A DNA stretch of 64,000 bases, taken from Saprospiraceae bacterium. Lineage in GTDB: Bacteria; Bacteroidota; Bacteroidia; Chitinophagales; Saprospiraceae. Shown here one piece after another: positions 27,699-36,206 of this stretch; position 1 is the first letter of the stretch, and every line of letters starts with the position of its first letter. The translations under genes were made by a program, and so were the position numbers. The DNA lies in NCBI GenBank assembly GCA_029251525.1, contig JAQXDE010000032.1, positions 248,001 to 312,000 of the forward strand, written 5' to 3'. A model generated the notes under the pieces. That model was given only the letters and a program-made list of their open reading frames with translations, searched no databases and was not told the origin of the DNA.

Positions 27699-27730
27699 AA
27701 AAGGCTACATTTATTAAAATGTAGCCTTTT
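27699..27730 (-). terminator. Terminator of the small peptide gene (27759-27902)
   Basis: A 14-bp stem AAAAGGCTACATTT (27699-27712) pairs with AAATGTAGCCTTTT (27717-27730), with a 4-nt loop. On the minus strand the 3' arm ends in six T. It lies 28 bp beyond the peptide stop and separates that gene from the TonB receptor. Confidence 0.88.
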
Positions 27731-27758
27731 GAATTAACGGTTGTTAATAATTTGTTTT

Positions 27759-27902
27759 CTATTGAGGGATAATATCTCCACAGCCGCTAGAACTGTTTTT
27801 CTTTTTTTTACCACCCCAAATCTTTTTCATGTTAATGACAGGCAAATGACTCAGGTCATCTAGTTTTTTTTTCTCCTTTCTGAAAAATGAAAAAAGTATC
27901 AT
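27759..27902 (-). CDS. Small peptide precursor with double-glycine-type leader (candidate bacteriocin/pheromone/RiPP)
   Basis: A 47-codon frame on the minus strand, ATG at 27902 to TAG at 27759-27761. The leader half contains LDDLSHLPVINMKKIWGG: Gly30-Gly31 with hydrophobic residues at -4 (Ile28), -7 (Met25) and -12 (Leu20) relative to the cut, which is the classical double-glycine leader spacing. The predicted core is 16 residues: four Lys, Asn, three Ser, then GCGDIIPQ, lysine-rich with one Cys. The gene has a terminator 28 bp downstream and a plausible promoter upstream, and is flanked by a LytTR regulator and a TonB-type receptor. No C39 peptidase/exporter or modification enzyme is in the window. 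Comparison is to the family pattern; no database match is claimed. It was missed by ordinary length cut-offs. Alternative: a chance frame, though the leader match, terminator and position argue against that. Confidence 0.6.
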   Translation of the reverse strand: MILFSFFRKEKKKLDDLSHLPVINMKKIWGGKKKKNSSSGCGDIIPQ

Positions 27903-27939
27903 AGTGTTTTGGTTTTTAGTTAAAATCCTTTAGATTTTA

Positions 27940-27965
27940 CGAATAATATAAGTGAAATTAACAAA
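27940..27965 (-). promoter_or_regulatory. Possible promoter of the small peptide gene
   Basis: On the minus strand TTTG (+ strand CAAA, 27962-27965) stands about 14 bp before TATTATTCG (27940-27948), a TAnnTTTG-like box. The ATG is about 38 bp further on. The box match is partial and the spacing is a few bases shorter than usual. Confidence 0.25.
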
Positions 27966-28140
27966 TAAATTTAAAACTCCCAAATTGTATTGGTAACGTA
28001 AATGAGTGTAATTCAGTACTTTGGTTGTAAAACTGTCAATTACTAAAACTATCAATACATTAAAGCTTAATAATCAGCAACTTGTAAAGTTGCCTACTTT
28101 TCAGATTTAATTTTAAATATTTTATTTAGTGTAATATTAT

Positions 28141-28905
28141 TTAAATTCCCTCTTGTAATCGCCTCATTTGTTCCATAAATGCGGGTCTTCTTCGTCTAGA
28201 CACCTCAATTTTTTTTCCATCATCCATTACTAGGTAGCCACCATCTCCTTTTACGAATTTTTTCATATAATTAAGGTTGATTAGGTGGCTTTTATGAACT
28301 CGATAAAAATTGACTGAAACCAACATCTCCTCATATGCTTTAATTGTTTTAGATGCAGTAATTTTATCACCATTCGATAAATGTATATGAGTATAATTAT
28401 CTTCTGCTTCGCAACGGATAATATCCTGAATATTTATAAAATAAATACCATCTAAAGCGGAGATACTAATTTTTTTGAATGGATTCGGTTTGTTAAAATA
28501 ATGTTGATTAAACACCTCCAATTTTTCACTCGTGTGAATCGCTTTTCCACCATCAATTCTACTTACTGCCTCTTTTAATTCATCAGGATCAATTGGTTTA
28601 ACAATATATCCTATTGAACTATATTGACATGCTCGTATGGCAAATTTCTCAAAAGCGGTAACAAATATAATTTCAAATGGAATCTTATCCATTTCATTCA
28701 ACATCTGGAAAACTAATCCATCAGGCAGATTAATATCTAGAAAAGCAACATCAGGACTTGTTCCTAAATTCCTTAACAAGTTATTTCCTTCTGCAATACT
28801 CCCAGCCTCACCAATTATTGAAATGTCTGAGCAATGTTCGTTAAGAATATTTTTCAGATTATTTAACCCTTGCTTCTCGTCTTCAATTATTATTGCTTTA
28901 GTCAT
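28141..28905 (-). CDS. LytTR-family response regulator
   Basis: 254 residues from the ATG at 28905, chosen because it opens the receiver domain exactly (MTKAIIIEDEKQGLNNL). An in-frame ATG at 28950 would add 15 residues with no receiver character. The receiver domain (about 1-120) has the acidic pocket E8-D9-E10, phosphoacceptor Asp57 in FLDINLPDG, the Thr of VTAFEKF and the Lys of IVKPID. The LytTR DNA-binding domain occupies about 150-250 (DIIRCEAEDNYTHIHLSNGDKI ... FYRVHKSHLINLNYM). It probably controls the neighbouring peptide, receptor and kinase genes in the same orientation; the likely kinase is at 22649-24565. Confidence 0.92.
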   Translation of the reverse strand: MTKAIIIEDEKQGLNNLKNILNEHCSDISIIGEAGSIAEGNNLLRNLGTSPDVAFLDINLPDGLVFQMLNEMDKIPFEIIFVTAFEKFAIRACQYSSIGYIVKPIDPDELKEAVSRIDGGKAIHTSEKLEVFNQHYFNKPNPFKKISISALDGIYFINIQDIIRCEAEDNYTHIHLSNGDKITASKTIKAYEEMLVSVNFYRVHKSHLINLNYMKKFVKGDGGYLVMDDGKKIEVSRRRRPAFMEQMRRLQEGI

Positions 28906-29358
28906 TTTTTTCCATGTGATATTGAGGATAACTCCTTGAGTTAAACTCAATAATTAAAAATTATTAAGGAAATAAAGCACACAAAGATACCACTAAAAAG
29001 TTTTTTCAACAAGTACGTATCAGAGAGAATATGGTATGAAAATCTAGTTGTATGTCTGTTGGTCTTGAGGTAAAGGTATAAATTTTATATAAAAAAATGG
29101 TAAAATGTATTACAATCGCGATAAGTGGTAACAAAAGAACACAATGTATTGATTTTGGGGGAAATTCATTTAGATAATTCTTTTTTACGATAAAAATTAA
29201 TGGCTATTCAAAATTAATATTTTGACCATTTAAAGAAAATCAGATTTATTAAAAAAAGAATCAACTTATTTTTAGATATATATTCAATTTGGTGAACAAA
29301 AACCATACTTTTATCAGTAGAAAAGAGGTGCTTTTATTAACTATATTTGAAAATACAT
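28906..29358. other. Divergent intergenic region, LytTR / K+ channel
   Basis: About 450 bp of AT-rich DNA between divergently transcribed genes. I find no RNA-like fold or repeat. It should hold both promoters; none matches the Bacteroidota consensus well enough to place. Confidence 0.55.
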
Positions 29359-30252
29359 ATGCAGGAATCTACGAAGAAAAAAGAACATAGCCCTAATCGT
29401 GAAAGAATATTTGAGATTATTTTTGAAGCTGATACAGCTATTGGGAAGTGGTTTGACATATTGTTGATTATTGCTATTATTGCCAGTGTAATGATTGTAA
29501 TGGTTGAAAGTGTGGATTCGATTAATGATCGTTTTGGACAGCTTTTTAGATTTTTAGAGTGGATGTTTACTATTTTTTTTACCATTGAATATTTATTACG
29601 ACTTTATGTTGTTCATCGAGCTTGGAGGTATGCATTAAGTTTTTTCGGTATCGTTGATTTACTTTCAATCCTACCATCTTATTTAAGTTTCTTTTTCGCT
29701 GGCACACATTCTTTAATGGTTATTCGAGCCATTCGTCTATTAAGAGTATTTCGAATTTTTAAATTGGTTAATTACTCCAAGGATGCTCAACAAATCACCT
29801 CAGCGTTGAAATCAAGTCGAAGGAAAATTTTTGTCTTCCTTACTTTTGTCATGTTACTTGTAATTATTTTTGGATCAGTTATGTACCTGATAGAAGGAAG
29901 TCAGCCTGGTTCTCCATTTGATAGTATACCCCGCAGTATTTATTGGGCAATTGTAACATTAACTACTGTAGGTTACGGAGACATCTCTCCTACTACGTCT
30001 TTTGGTCAATTTTTGGCAGCAATCGTAATGCTTTTAGGTTATGCAGTAATTGCTGTACCAACAGGAATTGTAAGCTCCGAAATGACCAAAGAGAACAAAA
30101 AGGGAAAGAAAAAGAAGAACGGAAGAAGCAAAGAAAAAGATCACAAACTTAATACTCAAGTATGTAGTGAATGTCTTTTTGATGATCATGCTGATGATGC
30201 TTTTTTTTGTAAAAAATGCGGGACAGCACTACACAATCATGACCATCATTGA
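29359..30252 (+). CDS. Voltage-gated K+ channel with C-terminal zinc ribbon
   Basis: 297 residues from the ATG at 29359; a TTG at 29347 is also in frame. It is a six-helix channel of the Kv type. Helix S4 carries a charge every third residue (R123, R126, R129, R132, K135). The selectivity filter TVGYGD (203-208) has the pore helix before it (YWAIVTLTT) and S6 after it (LAAIVMLLGYAVIAVPTGIVSSEM). After a Lys-rich linker (245-265) the C-terminus has Cys269, Cys272, Cys284 and Cys287, a zinc-ribbon pattern (CSEC ... CKKC), and a His-rich tail (HNHDHH). The ribbon is an unusual addition and could sense metal or redox state or bind a partner. It is monocistronic, followed by a strong bidirectional hairpin. 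Confidence 0.92.
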   Translation: MQESTKKKEHSPNRERIFEIIFEADTAIGKWFDILLIIAIIASVMIVMVESVDSINDRFGQLFRFLEWMFTIFFTIEYLLRLYVVHRAWRYALSFFGIVDLLSILPSYLSFFFAGTHSLMVIRAIRLLRVFRIFKLVNYSKDAQQITSALKSSRRKIFVFLTFVMLLVIIFGSVMYLIEGSQPGSPFDSIPRSIYWAIVTLTTVGYGDISPTTSFGQFLAAIVMLLGYAVIAVPTGIVSSEMTKENKKGKKKKNGRSKEKDHKLNTQVCSECLFDDHADDAFFCKKCGTALHNHDHH

Positions 30253-30309
30253 TATCCGAAATTATCTAATTGGGAATAAGTGTATCAGTTAATCTATTCT
30301 TTTAAAGAG

Positions 30310-30344
30310 AATCCTGAATTTTGATTTTCTCAAAATTCAGGATT
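30310..30344. terminator. Bidirectional terminator between the K+ channel and glmM
   Basis: A perfect 15-bp stem AATCCTGAATTTTGA / TCAAAATTCAGGATT with a 5-nt loop (30325-30329), placed between two convergent genes. Confidence 0.85.
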
Positions 30345-30365
30345 AAATATTTTCTTCACTCAATA

Positions 30366-31769
30366 TTACATTACCTTATTCTTTAATAAATCTGAAATGT
30401 CAAGTTGTATTTTTTTTGCCAAATTATTAGCGGTAACCTCTGAAGCACTTTCACTATAAATTCGTATAATTGGTTCTGTGTTTGATTTTCTTAAATGAAT
30501 CCAATCTGATTCGAATAATATTTTCAACCCATCAATTGTATCCAATTCCTCGTTTTTATATTTGTCCTTTAATTTATCAAAAATCAAATCCAAATCAAGT
30601 TCTGGAGTCAATTGAATTTTATTTTTTGAAATTACATAAGAGGGAAAAGTTCTTCTCAACCAAGAAATTGGTTTTCCATATTCAGCTAATTGAGATAAAA
30701 CTAATGCAATCCCAACTAAAGCATCTCGACCATAATGTAATTCTGGATATATTATTCCCCCATTTCCTTCTCCTCCTATTACAGCATTGGTTACTTTCAT
30801 TTGATTAACCACATTCACTTCTCCGACCGCTGCCGAAGAATAAGTTCCCCCATTTTTCTCAGTAACATCCCGTAATGCTCTCGTGGAAGAAAGATTGGAA
30901 ACCGTATTTCTAGATTTACCTTTGGGAGTATTTCTCAGAATATAATCAGCAACAGTCACCAAAGTATACTCTTCACCAAACATTTCTCCATCTTCACTAA
31001 CAAATGCCAATCGATCCACATCTGGATCAACAGCTATCCCTAGATCAGCTCGATGAGAAATAACTGCCTCAGAAAGTTGTCTTAAGTTTTCAGGAAGAGG
31101 TTCTGGATTATGGGCAAATTTTCCAGTTACCGCTTCATTGATAAGAACAACCTCACAGCCCAATCTCTCTAATAGAGGTGGAATGGATATAGCGCCAGTA
31201 GAATTAACACAATCTACAACAACCTTAAACTGTTTTGCTTTTACTTTTTCGATAGTAACTAAAGGAAGAGACAATATCGCATTTATGTGCTTTTCGATAT
31301 AAGTATCATCTTTTCTATATGAACCTAATTCATCAACAGAGGCATACTCTATATTTCCAGCTTCAATTAAAGCTAAAAATTCTGTTGCATCTGCTGCTGA
31401 GATAAACTCACCATTATCATTAAGTAACTTTAATGCATTCCATTGCTTGGGATTATGGCTTGCAGTGAGAATAATTCCAGCACCTGCATTTTCCATTGGA
31501 ACAGCTACCTCAACCGTAGGAGTCGTTGACAACCCAAGATCTATAACGTCTATCCCAAGCGACCGCAAAGTACTGACAACCAAACTATTAACTATTTCGC
31601 CAGAGATGCGAGCATCTCGTCCAACAACGATTTTAGGGTTATTTGTCTTTTGAATAACCCAGTAGCCAAAGGCTGCTGTGCATTCAACAATATCTTGAGG
31701 TGTAAGATTATCTCCCGCTGCACCACCAATAGTTCCTCTGATTCCTGAGATTGATTTAATTAAAGCCAT
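30366..31769 (-). CDS. glmM: Phosphoglucosamine mutase / phosphohexomutase (GlmM-type)
   Basis: Interconverts glucosamine-6-P and glucosamine-1-P, the step before UDP-GlcNAc for peptidoglycan and LPS. It has 467 residues, the usual length. Active-site Ser104 is in TASHNPKQWNALK; the Mg-binding loop is DPDVDRLAF; the sugar-recognition loop reads GEGNGG; the phosphate-binding loop is RKSNTEPIIRIYSES. The GEGNGG loop is the variant found in archaeal-type and Bacteroidota enzymes and also in phosphomannomutases, so mannose activity cannot be excluded. The start at 31769 gives the standard N-terminus MALIKSISGIRGT. Confidence 0.9.
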   Translation of the reverse strand: MALIKSISGIRGTIGGAAGDNLTPQDIVECTAAFGYWVIQKTNNPKIVVGRDARISGEIVNSLVVSTLRSLGIDVIDLGLSTTPTVEVAVPMENAGAGIILTASHNPKQWNALKLLNDNGEFISAADATEFLALIEAGNIEYASVDELGSYRKDDTYIEKHINAILSLPLVTIEKVKAKQFKVVVDCVNSTGAISIPPLLERLGCEVVLINEAVTGKFAHNPEPLPENLRQLSEAVISHRADLGIAVDPDVDRLAFVSEDGEMFGEEYTLVTVADYILRNTPKGKSRNTVSNLSSTRALRDVTEKNGGTYSSAAVGEVNVVNQMKVTNAVIGGEGNGGIIYPELHYGRDALVGIALVLSQLAEYGKPISWLRRTFPSYVISKNKIQLTPELDLDLIFDKLKDKYKNEELDTIDGLKILFESDWIHLRKSNTEPIIRIYSESASEVTANNLAKKIQLDISDLLKNKVM

Positions 31770-31964
31770 AGAGTTTAAAGTTATTTAGTTTTCATTGTGA
31801 GAATATAAAAAAGATATCATATTAATCAACTGTTACATTATAATTAATATTAATATAAATTGACAAACCATAAAGATAAAAATTATATCAAGAATAGGTA
31901 CAGAATTCAAAAAAATTAGAGATTTATTTTAGACTTCTCTCTAAAATATTTTGCTTTATTTTAG

Positions 31965-31997
31965 TTGTATAATCTCCATTCTATTTTTATACCTTTG
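31965..31997 (+). promoter_or_regulatory. Possible promoter of the PAP2 phosphatase gene
   Basis: A TTG at 31965-31967, then TACCTTTG at 31990-31997 (a full TAnnTTTG match) with about 22 bp between. The start codon is 22 bp further on. Confidence 0.35.
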
Positions 31998-32018
31998 ATA
32001 TATTTTATTTGGTAAAAA

Positions 32019-32591
32019 ATGAGCGACCTACTTCAATATGATCAATATTTATTTCAATTAATTAATTCTGTTTGGACTACAGAATGGTTAAATAAATTAA
32101 TGCCGATTTGGAGAAACAAAAACTTTTGGTTTCCGGTTTATATTTTTTTGATCAGTTTTTTACTTATTAATTTTGGAAAAAAAGGAGGCTTCTTACTATT
32201 GTTTGCATTGGGAACAATTGCAATTTCAGATACATTGAGCAGTCAGATTATCAAAAAAAATGTTCAAAGAATCCGCCCCTGCAATGATCCCTTAATTTCA
32301 AATATGGTTGACTTAAAAGTAAAATGTGGTGGGGGATATAGTTATACTTCTTCTCATGCAACGAACCATTTTGCTTTAGCATTTTTCCTGATTTACACTT
32401 TAGGAGTTCAATTTCGTTGGATCAAATGGGTTTTGATATTTTGGGCAAGTAGTATTGCTTATGGGCAAGTTTATGTAGGAGTTCATTATCCCTTTGACGT
32501 GATTTCAGGGGCGACCATAGGGGGAATTATAGGGATTTTAGTGGCAACTTGGTATCGTAGCTTTCGAAAGATGAAATTAAATTGGAAGTGA
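32019..32591 (+). CDS. PAP2-family phosphatase
   Basis: 190 residues, multi-pass inner-membrane protein. The three PAP2 signatures are seen: KKNVQRIRP (about 85-93), SYTSSHATNH with the catalytic-type His, and YGQVYVGVHYPFDVISG. It probably dephosphorylates an undecaprenyl-pyrophosphate or phosphatidic-acid-type lipid. It has a TAnnTTTG promoter directly upstream and is followed after 59 bp by the ZIP transporter. Confidence 0.88.
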   Translation: MSDLLQYDQYLFQLINSVWTTEWLNKLMPIWRNKNFWFPVYIFLISFLLINFGKKGGFLLLFALGTIAISDTLSSQIIKKNVQRIRPCNDPLISNMVDLKVKCGGGYSYTSSHATNHFALAFFLIYTLGVQFRWIKWVLIFWASSIAYGQVYVGVHYPFDVISGATIGGIIGILVATWYRSFRKMKLNWK

Positions 32592-32650
32592 CCCAAATCA
32601 AAACTAATTAACTTTTTGTACATATTTTTTGATTTAAAAAAGATTAAAAT

Positions 32651-33412
32651 TTGCATTTACTAGATTATATAATATTGTTTTCAAGCGTTCTTATGGGCGG
32701 TGGATTTGCATTTTATTTTCAAAAAAGCAATAAAATAATATTGCAATTAGTTTTGTCTTTCAGTGGCTCATTTATTTTAGGAATATCTGTACTACACCTA
32801 ATGCCAGTTGCATATTCCAATCCCGTTAATACTTCAACTGAAACAATTTCAACCTACCGAAATATTGTAGGATTGATGATATTACTAGGATTTTTCATTC
32901 AAATATTTTTGGAACAACTTTCCAAAGGTGTAGAGCATGGTCATATTCATGCACCTCACCATGGCAAGACAAGTTTTGCGATACAAATTCTTTTAGGCTT
33001 AAGCATTCATGCTTTTTTTGAAGGAGTTCCATTGGAAAATGAAAGTATTCATGCACATAATCATAATGATCATTTATTGTGGGGAATTGTTTTGCATAAA
33101 GCTCCCGCTGCTTTTGCATTAGTATTGCTACTCATAATTTCTAATTTTAAAAAACCGCTGATTATAATTGCTTTATTGATCTTTGCCTCAATGTCTCCAT
33201 TAGGTGCATTAGTTGGAAAAATTTTAACTGATCAGAATATACTTACCATAGAAAGACAAAATTATGTTGTTGCATTTGTGATTGGTTCATTTTTACATAT
33301 TGCAACGACAATACTTTTCGAAGTGGAAAGTGCTGAACATCATAGTATTTCGATGCGAAAATTAATTGCAATCTTAATTGGAATTGGGATGGCTGTATTA
33401 ACTATTCTATAG
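32651..33412 (+). CDS. ZIP-family metal transporter
   Basis: 253 residues, about seven to eight transmembrane helices, inner membrane. The start is TTG at 32651, the only in-frame start giving the full first helix. The ZIP helix-4 and helix-5 signatures are LSIHAFFEGVP and LHKAPAAFAL, where the His, Glu and Lys/His residues line the metal path. A His-rich loop (HGHIHAPHHG and HAHNHNDH) lies between helices and probably binds zinc. The likely substrate is Zn2+ or another divalent cation. The gene follows the PAP2 phosphatase by 59 bp and ends at a bidirectional terminator. Confidence 0.85.
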   Translation: MHLLDYIILFSSVLMGGGFAFYFQKSNKIILQLVLSFSGSFILGISVLHLMPVAYSNPVNTSTETISTYRNIVGLMILLGFFIQIFLEQLSKGVEHGHIHAPHHGKTSFAIQILLGLSIHAFFEGVPLENESIHAHNHNDHLLWGIVLHKAPAAFALVLLLIISNFKKPLIIIALLIFASMSPLGALVGKILTDQNILTIERQNYVVAFVIGSFLHIATTILFEVESAEHHSISMRKLIAILIGIGMAVLTIL

Positions 33413-33450
33413 CTTAATATCCTTTAATTTCATTTAACTTCTAACAATAA

Positions 33451-33478
33451 AAGCAGTACAAAACTAATTGTACTGCTT
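33451..33478. terminator. Bidirectional terminator between the ZIP gene and the 33526 gene
   Basis: A perfect 11-bp stem AAGCAGTACAA / TTGTACTGCTT with a 6-nt loop, between convergent genes. T-runs are short on both sides. Confidence 0.7.
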
Positions 33479-33525
33479 CACTAAAGTATGTTAAAATGGG
33501 ATTAGAAATCCTTGAATGTGGGCTT

Positions 33526-34506
33526 TTACAGCCCCACTATATTACCGTCCCGAATAAATTGCTTTACCCCATCAAGTAATAAATATTCCTCTCCGTCATC
33601 ACTTTTGTAAAATACTTGAACTTCAAAATTTTTACCTCTCTTTAAATTGCTGTTATTATGACCGATTTCAACTAAATTGCCATCAAAATAGAAAGGTGCA
33701 CCAATCTTTTCTTCAATTTCCTCCTCCAACATTGGATTCACTTCTTCTAGTTTAATTTCTTCTTGGTAATCCATATCAATAATTTTTACCAAAAACTCTT
33801 CATCCAACAATACTTTTGCATCTTCGTGATTCATGAAAAAATTGATAGTAGTGTATTTCCAGTTTTTTCCATCTGTAATCAATCGAGTAACAGGATTTCC
33901 TGTAGGGTTCATTTTAATTTGGATTTCTTGAAAGTTAATTCTAGTATTATTAACTACATCAACAATTTTTCGGAAACGATCTTCACTTTCAATTTTGTCC
34001 TGAATCAAACTTTCTGTTTCCGACTTTACAGCTATCACCTCATTTTGTTCTGATTGGAGGTTATTAACTTGTTCCTTAATCTTCGCCTTTTCAGATTCAA
34101 TTGTTAATATGGCTTCTTGGTCAATGTTTTCTTTTCTTGACAAAACTGCAATATCTTTTTTCATCTGGTCGTAATAAGATTGTAGGTAGTCTACTTTGCC
34201 TTGAAGTTTTGCAATAAGATCATCCTGTCGTTGCACTTTTTTTCTCAGGCTATAAATTATTTCATTTAATTTAATAATACTGTCTCGAAGAATTTGATTC
34301 TCATCTTGAAGATCATTATTTAATTGAGTTAAAAGAATATTATCTTCTTTCTCAGATTCAATAGTATTTTCTAAATTGTTAATATTTTTTAATTGTTCCG
34401 AAAGGTGGGTTTTGGTGTTATTCAATTTTTTCACTTGAATTGCACTAAAAATTCCTAAGCTCACCAGCAGAACCAAACTTATTATAATTGTCAGGGATTT
34501 CGTCAT
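33526..34506 (-). CDS. Membrane-anchored coiled-coil protein of unknown function
   Basis: 326 residues. One N-terminal hydrophobic segment (about 6-24) anchors it; residues ~30-180 are a long coiled coil with heptad Leu/Ile positions (for example LRDSIIKLNEIIYSLRKKV). A C-terminal ~120-residue globular region (about 195-326) has beta-strand-like segments and the acidic stretch EEVNPMLEEEIEEKIG. No family is recognised. Topology suggests a periplasmic or cytoplasmic coiled coil linked to the inner membrane, but the side cannot be determined. The upstream 280 bp is divergent with the CtlX-like gene. Confidence 0.7.
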   Translation of the reverse strand: MTKSLTIIISLVLLVSLGIFSAIQVKKLNNTKTHLSEQLKNINNLENTIESEKEDNILLTQLNNDLQDENQILRDSIIKLNEIIYSLRKKVQRQDDLIAKLQGKVDYLQSYYDQMKKDIAVLSRKENIDQEAILTIESEKAKIKEQVNNLQSEQNEVIAVKSETESLIQDKIESEDRFRKIVDVVNNTRINFQEIQIKMNPTGNPVTRLITDGKNWKYTTINFFMNHEDAKVLLDEEFLVKIIDMDYQEEIKLEEVNPMLEEEIEEKIGAPFYFDGNLVEIGHNNSNLKRGKNFEVQVFYKSDDGEEYLLLDGVKQFIRDGNIVGL

Positions 34507-34785
34507 CTCAATACGATTTTACATAATTATTAAAATAATATATTTATAAATAACTAACGAATAGGTTATTACGGAATAATTAAAAACAAATATTATTCCA
34601 TTTTATCATCTGTCATAATTTTTAAACTTTTAATTCAATAGAAAGTTATGGAGAGGTAGCTTTAAAATGGTTTTCGGTTTTTAAAATAATTGTATTCGAG
34701 TATCTTTACTATTTTTTGCAAAACATCTTAGAATAAAAAGCAATAAAACTTAACGTTTTAGCTATCACATTTTAAAAAGAAATTA

Positions 34786-35721
34786 ATGAATCAACTTCAG
34801 CAAACCACTTCTAACATTTTAATGATTCGACCAAATAACTTTGGGTTTAATGAAGAAACAGCAGTAAATAATTCTTTTCAAACAAATAACCAATCGCTGA
34901 ATTCTGAGGAAGTGAAAAAAAGGGCAATGGAAGAATTTGACTATTTTGTATCAAAAATGAGAAGAGAGGGAATCAATGTTATCGTGATAGAGGATACTAA
35001 TGAGCCAAAAAAGCCAGATGCAGTTTTCCCTAATAATTGGGTTTCATTTCATCAGGATGGTGTCGCAATAACCTACCCGATGTACTCAGAAACTAGACGA
35101 AATGAACGAAGAGAAGATGTTTTGGAAAAATTAAAGGAACACTTTCAAATTGAAGAAATTATTAGGTTAGAAAAATTTGAATTAGAAAACAGGTTTCTGG
35201 AAGGAACTGGAAGTATGATTTTGGATCGCGTAAATAAAATTTGTTACGCTTGTACTAGTCCTCGAACAGAAGAAGGCTTATTAGATGTTTTTTGCGAATT
35301 AGAACATTATCAAAAAGCGGCTTTTCAATCTGTTGATGCAAATGGAAATGATATCTATCACACTAATGTTATGATGGCATTAGGTGAAAACTTTGTTGTA
35401 ATAGGAATGGACACTATTAAGGAGGAAACTCAGAAAAAGATGCTCTTAGATCTATTTGCAAAAACGAATAAGGTTGTAATTGATATATCCTACCAACAAA
35501 TATTGTCGTTTGCTGGCAATATGCTTCAAGTAAGGAATGAAAAAGGAGAAACTTACCTTGTGATGTCTCAACAAGCTTTTGGGTCGTTAACCGATGAACA
35601 AATTAACAAAATCGAGATGCAAACAAAAATCTTGTATAGCCCCATCGAGACAATAGAAAGTTTTGGAGGAGGTAGTGCTAGATGTATGATGGCAGAAGTA
35701 TTTTTGCCTAAAATAAATTAA
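34786..35721 (+). CDS. ctlX: Citrulline-utilisation hydrolase CtlX-like (arginine deiminase superfamily)
   Basis: 311 residues. The guanidine-modifying fold is indicated by PDAVFPNNW (about 83-91), the acidic motif EGTGSM, the His of YHTNVMM and the active-site Cys near the C-terminus in GGGSARCMMAE. The family hydrolyses citrulline or related ureido/guanidino compounds; CtlX is the closest known name. The start ATG at 34786 gives the family N-terminus (QTTSNILMIRPNNFGFN). It stands alone, with nearby genes unrelated to arginine metabolism. Confidence 0.85.
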   Translation: MNQLQQTTSNILMIRPNNFGFNEETAVNNSFQTNNQSLNSEEVKKRAMEEFDYFVSKMRREGINVIVIEDTNEPKKPDAVFPNNWVSFHQDGVAITYPMYSETRRNERREDVLEKLKEHFQIEEIIRLEKFELENRFLEGTGSMILDRVNKICYACTSPRTEEGLLDVFCELEHYQKAAFQSVDANGNDIYHTNVMMALGENFVVIGMDTIKEETQKKMLLDLFAKTNKVVIDISYQQILSFAGNMLQVRNEKGETYLVMSQQAFGSLTDEQINKIEMQTKILYSPIETIESFGGGSARCMMAEVFLPKIN

Positions 35722-36206
35722 CTTTTCCTTAACGCTGTTAAAATAAATTAATTACTTTTACAAAGCAAAAAGTAAAAAAGTCAATACTTATATTCAAAAA
35801 CTACTTTATTTGATCTCTCCACCTATAGAACATTTCATCTTAAACTACTAATTTTATCTTTTTTTGTGACATAGTAATATTGTTTTTTAGCTAAAAAAAG
35901 AACTTTATCCAGTAAACATTACGATAAATAATAATTCATAATCCTACTGATACTAAACTGTTGCTATGGCAACTTTATTAACACTTCACCTAAATATCAA
36001 AATATTATATAAAAAATATGTTAAGAAAGTGTGAAAAATAGTTACCAACACTTAATGAAAAGTTTAAACAAAGGCCTTGGTGTAACCAATTAGCCTTTCT
36101 AGTTTTGCAAAATAATTAAACAAACAATACTACACCCTAAAATTCAACCGATTTATTTATTAACCATATTTCTATTTTCATAATCAAAACTCTTAAACAT
36201 TTTTGT
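35722..36206. other. Intergenic region upstream of the TonB receptor
   Basis: About 485 bp, AT-rich. It holds a possible promoter at 36077-36107 and a small hairpin GTTGC tatg GCAAC (35960-35973). I see no small gene in it. Confidence 0.55.
36077..36107 (+). promoter_or_regulatory. Possible promoter of the 36207 TonB receptor
   Basis: A TTG at 36077-36079 and TAGTTTTG at 36100-36107 match the Bacteroidota -33/-7 pattern (TAnnTTTG) with 20 bp between. The start codon is about 100 bp downstream, leaving a long 5' leader. Confidence 0.4.

Noticed and set aside
28077-28093. GCAACTT/AAGTTGC hairpin just after the LytTR gene
   Set aside because: Only 7 bp with a 3-nt loop and no T-run on the minus strand; weak as a terminator.
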